This document shows, piece by piece, positions 59,840 to 64,000 of a stretch of 64,000 nt of DNA; position 1 is the first letter of the stretch, and each line of letters opens with the position of its first letter. A program made the position numbers and the translations under genes. The notes beneath the pieces are model-generated. The model was not told the origin of the DNA, did not search any database, and saw only the letters and a list, made by a program, of their open reading frames with translations. Origin of the DNA: Polyangiaceae bacterium (GTDB lineage Bacteria > Myxococcota_A > Polyangia > Polyangiales > Polyangiaceae); the NCBI GenBank assembly GCA_025936115.1, contig JAICTZ010000012.1, forward strand, positions 1-64,000, read 5' to 3'.

Positions 59840-60970
59840 CTAATCTCGGTCCGCGTCGTCCAGATCGAGCCAAATCGGGCAGTGGTCGCTCAGGTAGCGT
59901 TGGGCGGGAAGATCGCTGCCGAGCGCGTCGCAGCCGAGCTCGCCGCACGGCCCCGAGACGGTGATGTGCCGGCCGCTCGGCAGCTCGGCGAGATCGGCCT
60001 TCACGGCCCAGTCGAGGAGAACGCTGCGACCGCCGTAATGGTGCGAGCAGGCGGGCTCGGTCGAGACGCGCGCCAGCGTCCCCACCGCGGCGAACACGGC
60101 GTCCTCGCGCGCGAGCTCGGCCGTGGGCGTGATCTCGGGGACGCACGTCTCGCAGCCCATCGTGTTCAGGTCACCGATGAAGAGCACGTCGCGATCACTC
60201 GTTCGCGCGCTCTCGCCGGCGGCGGCGGCGCCGAACGCTGCGAACGAGCGCGCCCGGTCGTCGAGGCCGCGCTCGTCCGTGCCGCTCTTCAAGTGTGCCG
60301 CGACGATGCTGAGATCCAGCCCGCCGGGGAACGCGAAGTAGCCGGCGAGGCCGGGCCGCAGCTGGTCGCGGCACGGCTCGCCGAGCGGATTGAGCGCCCC
60401 CACGACGGTGTGGCTGCGGAGCCTCGCGCGCTTGCCGTCGTAGAGGAGCCCGACGTGCTGTCCCGAAGCGTGCGGGCAGTCGTCGAGCAGGCTCCGCCAG
60501 TCGCCGCCCGTGAGCGCGTCGAGCCGGTGCGTGAGCTCGTCGAGGCCCGCCGGACCGCGGGGCGGGCGTTTGATTTCTTCGACGGCGAGCACGTCGAGCT
60601 TCATCCAGGCGATCGCGCAGGCGAGCCAGGCGATGTCCGCGCCGTAGCCGGGCGCAGCCTCGCCGGGCCGCCCATCGGGAAACCAGTGCAGATTCCAGGC
60701 GCCGACGCGCGCCACGCCCGCCGGGCGCTCGGCACCGCCGCGTGCGAGCGCGTTTTCGCAAGCGGCGGGGCTGGCCCAGGGCGAACCGGCCGAAAGCGGG
60801 TGTCGCGCGTGCTCGCGATGGTTCGGGGCGGGATGCGTGCGGTGCTCGGCGTGCCGCTCGGAGCGAGCACGCGCCGTGGACTCGCGGCGCGAGGCGGCGA
60901 CCGCCGTGAGCCCGCCGAGCACGAGCGCCGCAACGAGCGTTCGCAGGCGTGGCAGACGGAGCCGCTTCAT
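59840..60970 (-). CDS. Exported endonuclease/exonuclease/phosphatase-family protein
   Basis: A 376-residue protein with an N-terminal hydrophobic segment (LRTLVAALVLGGLTAVAA), likely a signal or anchor. The EEP fold is recognisable: GAWNLHWFPD, VLAVEEIKRP with the catalytic Glu, AAHLKSGTDER, IGDLNTMG and the terminal LSDHCPIWLDL (Asp-His pair). Substrate could be nucleic acid or a phosphate ester. There is a His/Arg-rich stretch between residues 35 and 65. It is a single gene, convergent with none. Confidence 0.9.
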   Translation of the reverse strand: MKRLRLPRLRTLVAALVLGGLTAVAASRRESTARARSERHAEHRTHPAPNHREHARHPLSAGSPWASPAACENALARGGAERPAGVARVGAWNLHWFPDGRPGEAAPGYGADIAWLACAIAWMKLDVLAVEEIKRPPRGPAGLDELTHRLDALTGGDWRSLLDDCPHASGQHVGLLYDGKRARLRSHTVVGALNPLGEPCRDQLRPGLAGYFAFPGGLDLSIVAAHLKSGTDERGLDDRARSFAAFGAAAAGESARTSDRDVLFIGDLNTMGCETCVPEITPTAELAREDAVFAAVGTLARVSTEPACSHHYGGRSVLLDWAVKADLAELPSGRHITVSGPCGELGCDALGSDLPAQRYLSDHCPIWLDLDDADRD

Positions 60971-61056
60971 GGGAGCTCCGCCATCCTACGCCGGGCATTG
61001 CGGCGGTCGAAGTTTCAAGCGCCGGGCGCGGACGAAAAAGGTCCGCGCGGGAGCGT

Positions 61057-61791
61057 TCAGTGGCAGCCCGTGAACTTGAGCTCGTCCACCGAAATGTCGA
61101 ACGGCGCGCCCTTCTCGCTCACCTGAAACTGAATGCCGTAGATCCTCGACGGATCGATGCCGTTGTCTTTCGGGCCCCAATCCTCCTGCCGCATCGATTT
61201 GAACGGCACGGTGTAGAGCGTCCACTCGTCGTAGAGCACGAGGTCCATGCCGTGATCGTTGAAGCACTGCTTGCAGAGCTTGCCGTCCGGATCGGTTTGC
61301 GCGTCGGGGAGCTTGAGCCGCACGTGCGCGGTCGAACCAGGGTTCTTCTTGGCCCAAAAGGAGATGCCGCCGTAACGGCTCGCGTCGTAGGCGCCCTTCG
61401 GATCGACGAAGTTTAGGCCCATGCCGGCGTAGACGATGTCGCCGCCGCCGATCTTCCCCTTCATGCGCGCTTGATGCGGCGTGCCGACCGCGCCGTCGGG
61501 GCTCATCTCGAAAGTGCCGCCGAGGGCGCCCGACGTGGGCCAAATCTCCGAACCGCCGTTGTCCTTCGTGTCGAGGAACGTGTACCAATACCCGCCGCGT
61601 CCCTCGACGAAGTTCGTCTTGTTCTGCGATTCGCAGTCGGAGATCACGGCGCTCGGGGAGGGGCACGAGCGCGCCTCGACGCTGTTCGGATCGGGGACGA
61701 CCGGATCGGTTTTCTTCACGCAGGCGCCGAGCTCGAACGCGAGTAGGGCGAGACCGAGCGCGGAAGCCGCGCGTACGCATGACGCTGACAT
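61057..61791 (-). CDS. Secreted lipoprotein with a jelly-roll-like binding domain
   Basis: A 244-residue lipoprotein with a signal ending in LAFELGAC. The mature part resembles carbohydrate-binding jelly-roll modules: residues YWYTFLDTKDNGGSEIW, YDASRYGGISFWAKK, HVRLKLPDA, then LYDEWTLYTVPFKSM and ISVDELKFTGCH. Two Cys pairs (CPSPSAVISDC, CKQC) may form disulphides. Family members often bind sugars, but no catalytic site is visible. It is 97 bases upstream of nothing but the ftsH end and is transcribed in the same direction as ftsH. Confidence 0.8.
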   Translation of the reverse strand: MSASCVRAASALGLALLAFELGACVKKTDPVVPDPNSVEARSCPSPSAVISDCESQNKTNFVEGRGGYWYTFLDTKDNGGSEIWPTSGALGGTFEMSPDGAVGTPHQARMKGKIGGGDIVYAGMGLNFVDPKGAYDASRYGGISFWAKKNPGSTAHVRLKLPDAQTDPDGKLCKQCFNDHGMDLVLYDEWTLYTVPFKSMRQEDWGPKDNGIDPSRIYGIQFQVSEKGAPFDISVDELKFTGCH

Positions 61792-61888
61792 CTGCCGGTC
61801 TATGGCCGGCCCGAGGCGGCTCGGTCGACAAATCGACCGAGCCGGGCGGCGGGCTTCAGCGCGAGCCAGCGCGCGCGGATCGCTGGCG

Positions 61889-63802
61889 TCAGTGGAGCGC
61901 GGGCGCCTCTTCGTACCGCGTCCGGATCGCTCCCGGTCCGAGCAAACGGCCGAGCTCGTCCTTCTCGATCGTCTCGCGATCGAGCAGTACGGCCACGAGC
62001 CGGTCGAGCGCGTCGCGATGATCGCGCACGACCTTGAGCGCGGCTTCTCGCGCTTCGCTCAAGATGCGGCGCGTCTCGCTTTCGATCATGTGAACGGTCG
62101 CGTCGCTCGTCGCGCCCTCGGTCGCGAGCATTTGCCCGAGGAACGGGTGTTCGGTGCGATGCTCGTGGTAGACGGGGCCGATCTTTTCGCTCATGCCCCA
62201 GTGCGCGACCATCTTGAAGGCGAGCTCGCTCGCGCGCTTCAAGTCGTTTTCGGCGCCGGAGGACGTGTCGCCGAGGACGACGCGTTCGGCGGAGTGTCCG
62301 CCCAGCATGACGCGGAGGTTATCGGCGAGCTGCGGCTCGGTGTAGATGTGACGATCGCCGCCCGGGCTCTGCTGCGTCACGCCGAGCGCCATGCCGCGCG
62401 GAATGATGCTGACGCGCTGCGGCGGTTCGGCGTTCGGCGAGAAATGGGCGACGACGGCGTGACCGGCTTCGTGCACGGCGATGCGGCGCTTCTCCGCCGG
62501 GTCGAGCTTGGTCTCGCGCGGATCACCGAGCACGATCTTGTCGTAGGCCGACAGGAAGTCGGCCATGCTGATGGTTTCGGCGCCGCGGCGCGTGGCGTTG
62601 AGCGCGGCCTCGTTCGCGAGGTTGGCGAGATCGGCGCCCGAGAAACCGGGCGTATTGCCCGCGATTTCGTCGAGATCGAGGTCTTGGTCCAGGGGCTTGC
62701 CGCGGGTGTGCACGTCGAGGATCGCGCGCCGGGCCGCGAGCTCGGGACGGTCGATGATCACGCGCCGGTCGAAGCGTCCCGGACGGAGCAGCGCGGGATC
62801 GAGCACGTCGGGCCGGTTGGTCGCCGCGAGCACGATCGTGAGATCGTTGCGCGAGAAACCGTCCATCTCCGAGAGCAGCTGGTTCAAGGTCTGCTCGCGC
62901 TCGTCGTGACCGCCGCCGAGACCCGAGCCGCGCGAGCGGCCGACGGCGTCGATCTCGTCGATGAACACGATGGCGGGGGCGACCTTCTTGGTCTCCTCGA
63001 ACAGCTCGCGCACGCGCGACGCGCCGACGCCCACGAAGAGCTCGATGAATTCGGAACCGTTGATGGAGAAGAACGGTACGCCGGCTTCGCCCGCGACGGC
63101 ACGCGCGAGCAGCGTCTTACCCGTGCCGGGCGGCCCCACGAGCAACACCCCCCGCGGCACCTTGCCGCCGAGCTTACGGAAGCGCTGCGGCTCCTTCAAA
63201 AATTGCACGATCTCCTGCAAATCGCGCTTGGCCGACTGCAGGCCCGCGACGTCGTCGAAACGGACGGGCACTTCGCTCTCTTTTTCGAAACGACGCGAAC
63301 GGCCGCGCATCATCGCGAGCGGACCGCCGGGGCCCATCATGTTCGTGGCGCGACGCGAGAGCCAAATCCACACAGCGCTGATGAGCAAGAGCGGTAGAAA
63401 CGAGAGGGCGATCTGAAAAATCGCCGGCTGCTCCTCGCTGCGTACTTCGACGACCACGCCTTTGTTGCGAAGTAGCGGCAGGAGGTCCCGATCTTCCTGC
63501 GCTGGGAGCACGGTGCGAAACGCGCGCGTCTGCCGGCCGTTCACGGTCGTCGGTTGCTTGAAGGTGCCGGTGACCGTTTGCCCCTTGATGACGACGTGCT
63601 CGATGGTCTGAGCGTCGATGTCCTTGTAGAACGCGGAGTACGAGAGCTGCGGCTCACCGCCGCCCGTGCCGAAGTAGTTCGTGAGACTCCACGAAGCGAC
63701 GAGCAGGCCCGCCAAGAGCACCCACGCGTACCAGCCGGAGCGCGCGGGGGGCGGTGTCTTCTGCGGCTGGTTCGGGGGACCCGGGACTACGCTGTTTCCC
63801 AT
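61889..63802 (-). CDS. ftsH: ATP-dependent membrane metalloprotease FtsH
   Basis: A 637-residue FtsH. Two membrane helices (about residues 25-42 and 129-147) flank the periplasmic domain. The AAA module shows Walker A GPPGTGKT, Walker [11 protein letters not shown] and the SRH ([20 protein letters not shown]). The zinc site is HEAGH in the protease domain. It degrades misfolded or regulatory membrane and cytosolic proteins. Length is normal. The 198 bases upstream to the window end hold no gene that I can support. Confidence 0.97.
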   Translation of the reverse strand: MGNSVVPGPPNQPQKTPPPARSGWYAWVLLAGLLVASWSLTNYFGTGGGEPQLSYSAFYKDIDAQTIEHVVIKGQTVTGTFKQPTTVNGRQTRAFRTVLPAQEDRDLLPLLRNKGVVVEVRSEEQPAIFQIALSFLPLLLISAVWIWLSRRATNMMGPGGPLAMMRGRSRRFEKESEVPVRFDDVAGLQSAKRDLQEIVQFLKEPQRFRKLGGKVPRGVLLVGPPGTGKTLLARAVAGEAGVPFFSINGSEFIELFVGVGASRVRELFEETKKVAPAIVFIDEIDAVGRSRGSGLGGGHDEREQTLNQLLSEMDGFSRNDLTIVLAATNRPDVLDPALLRPGRFDRRVIIDRPELAARRAILDVHTRGKPLDQDLDLDEIAGNTPGFSGADLANLANEAALNATRRGAETISMADFLSAYDKIVLGDPRETKLDPAEKRRIAVHEAGHAVVAHFSPNAEPPQRVSIIPRGMALGVTQQSPGGDRHIYTEPQLADNLRVMLGGHSAERVVLGDTSSGAENDLKRASELAFKMVAHWGMSEKIGPVYHEHRTEHPFLGQMLATEGATSDATVHMIESETRRILSEAREAALKVVRDHRDALDRLVAVLLDRETIEKDELGRLLGPGAIRTRYEEAPALH

Positions 63803-64000
63803 TTTGCCTCAACGTAAGGACGCTGCACTCTTCTGTCCATTCGACCCGCATCTCGCCGTCGGTCTCGACCCCGGATTCGGGGAAAAACGCCCGCATTGTC
63901 CCAGGATGGCGCCACCGGCACGGCCGAGATTTGCCGGGCGGGTTCTACGCGTCTTCGTAAAAAACGCGACTCGGACCACATGTTTCCGGCCTGAGCAGGA

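Noticed and set aside
63803..64000. Short frames upstream of ftsH
   Set aside because: They are truncated by the window end and overlap one another; no family, signal or ribosome site supports any of them.

Overview
The window is high-GC bacterial chromosome and reads like a myxobacterium or close relative (Myxococcota, probably Polyangia). This is an inference from gene content: three Hanks-type Ser/Thr kinases (two with an evident membrane segment), an FHA-GGDEF protein, a sigma-54 activator, histidine kinases, many lipoproteins with long Gly/Ala-rich linkers and Cys-rich C-termini, a fibro-slime/Cys-repeat surface protein and SUMF1-like proteins. No 16S gene or other decisive marker is present.

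Layout. 0-5.6 kb: a 19-bp tandem repeat, then minus-strand surface proteins (beta-barrel candidate, a 29-Cys lipoprotein, a Gly-rich-linker lipoprotein) and glycogen phosphorylase. 5.7-10.7 kb: an amidase and a compact nitrate-reductase set (NapA, two-TM tetraheme cytochrome, 62-aa membrane protein). 10.7-14.3 kb: PHA-system protein, ROK sugar kinase, quinone oxidoreductase, ferredoxin, Dtd and a membrane protein. 14.3-18.5 kb: a Ser/Thr kinase with an altered catalytic loop, a decayed IS481-type transposase, a RAYT-type HUH transposase and 700 bp of tandem repeats. 18.5-25.7 kb: DUF420 and Rieske proteins, a long acyl-CoA dehydrogenase, a second Gly-rich lipoprotein and the fibro-slime protein. 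25.7-32.3 kb: tRNA-Thr(CGT), argJ, a PDZ lipoprotein, metK, FHA-GGDEF, and glnB-glnA.

32.5-44.4 kb: a kinase-acetyltransferase pair, two overlapping histidine kinase genes (the second with a degenerate ATP-binding domain), ruvB, a hydrolase, an unknown membrane protein, and an HxlR regulator divergent from a membrane protein across an operator-like palindrome. 44.4-53.6 kb is the most accessory-looking part: a family of small Cys-rich lipoproteins in tandem (two intact, one deletion remnant), an IS630-type element inserted between them, and a minus-strand unit LuxR-like regulator, sigma-54 activator, Ser/Thr kinase, TPR protein, SUMF1-like lipoprotein, small lipoprotein, largely joined by 4-bp overlaps. 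53.7-64 kb: a PilT-type ATPase with an extra N-terminal domain, an L,D-transpeptidase, Nudix and VWA-like proteins, an EVE protein, an exonuclease/phosphatase-family protein, a lipoprotein and FtsH.

The best candidate for an undescribed system is the 46.6-53.5 kb unit: a transcription activator whose receiver lacks the phosphorylatable Asp, encoded with a transmembrane Ser/Thr kinase and three exported proteins, preceded by a LuxR-like gene with two palindromes in its upstream region. Its function cannot be read from sequence alone.
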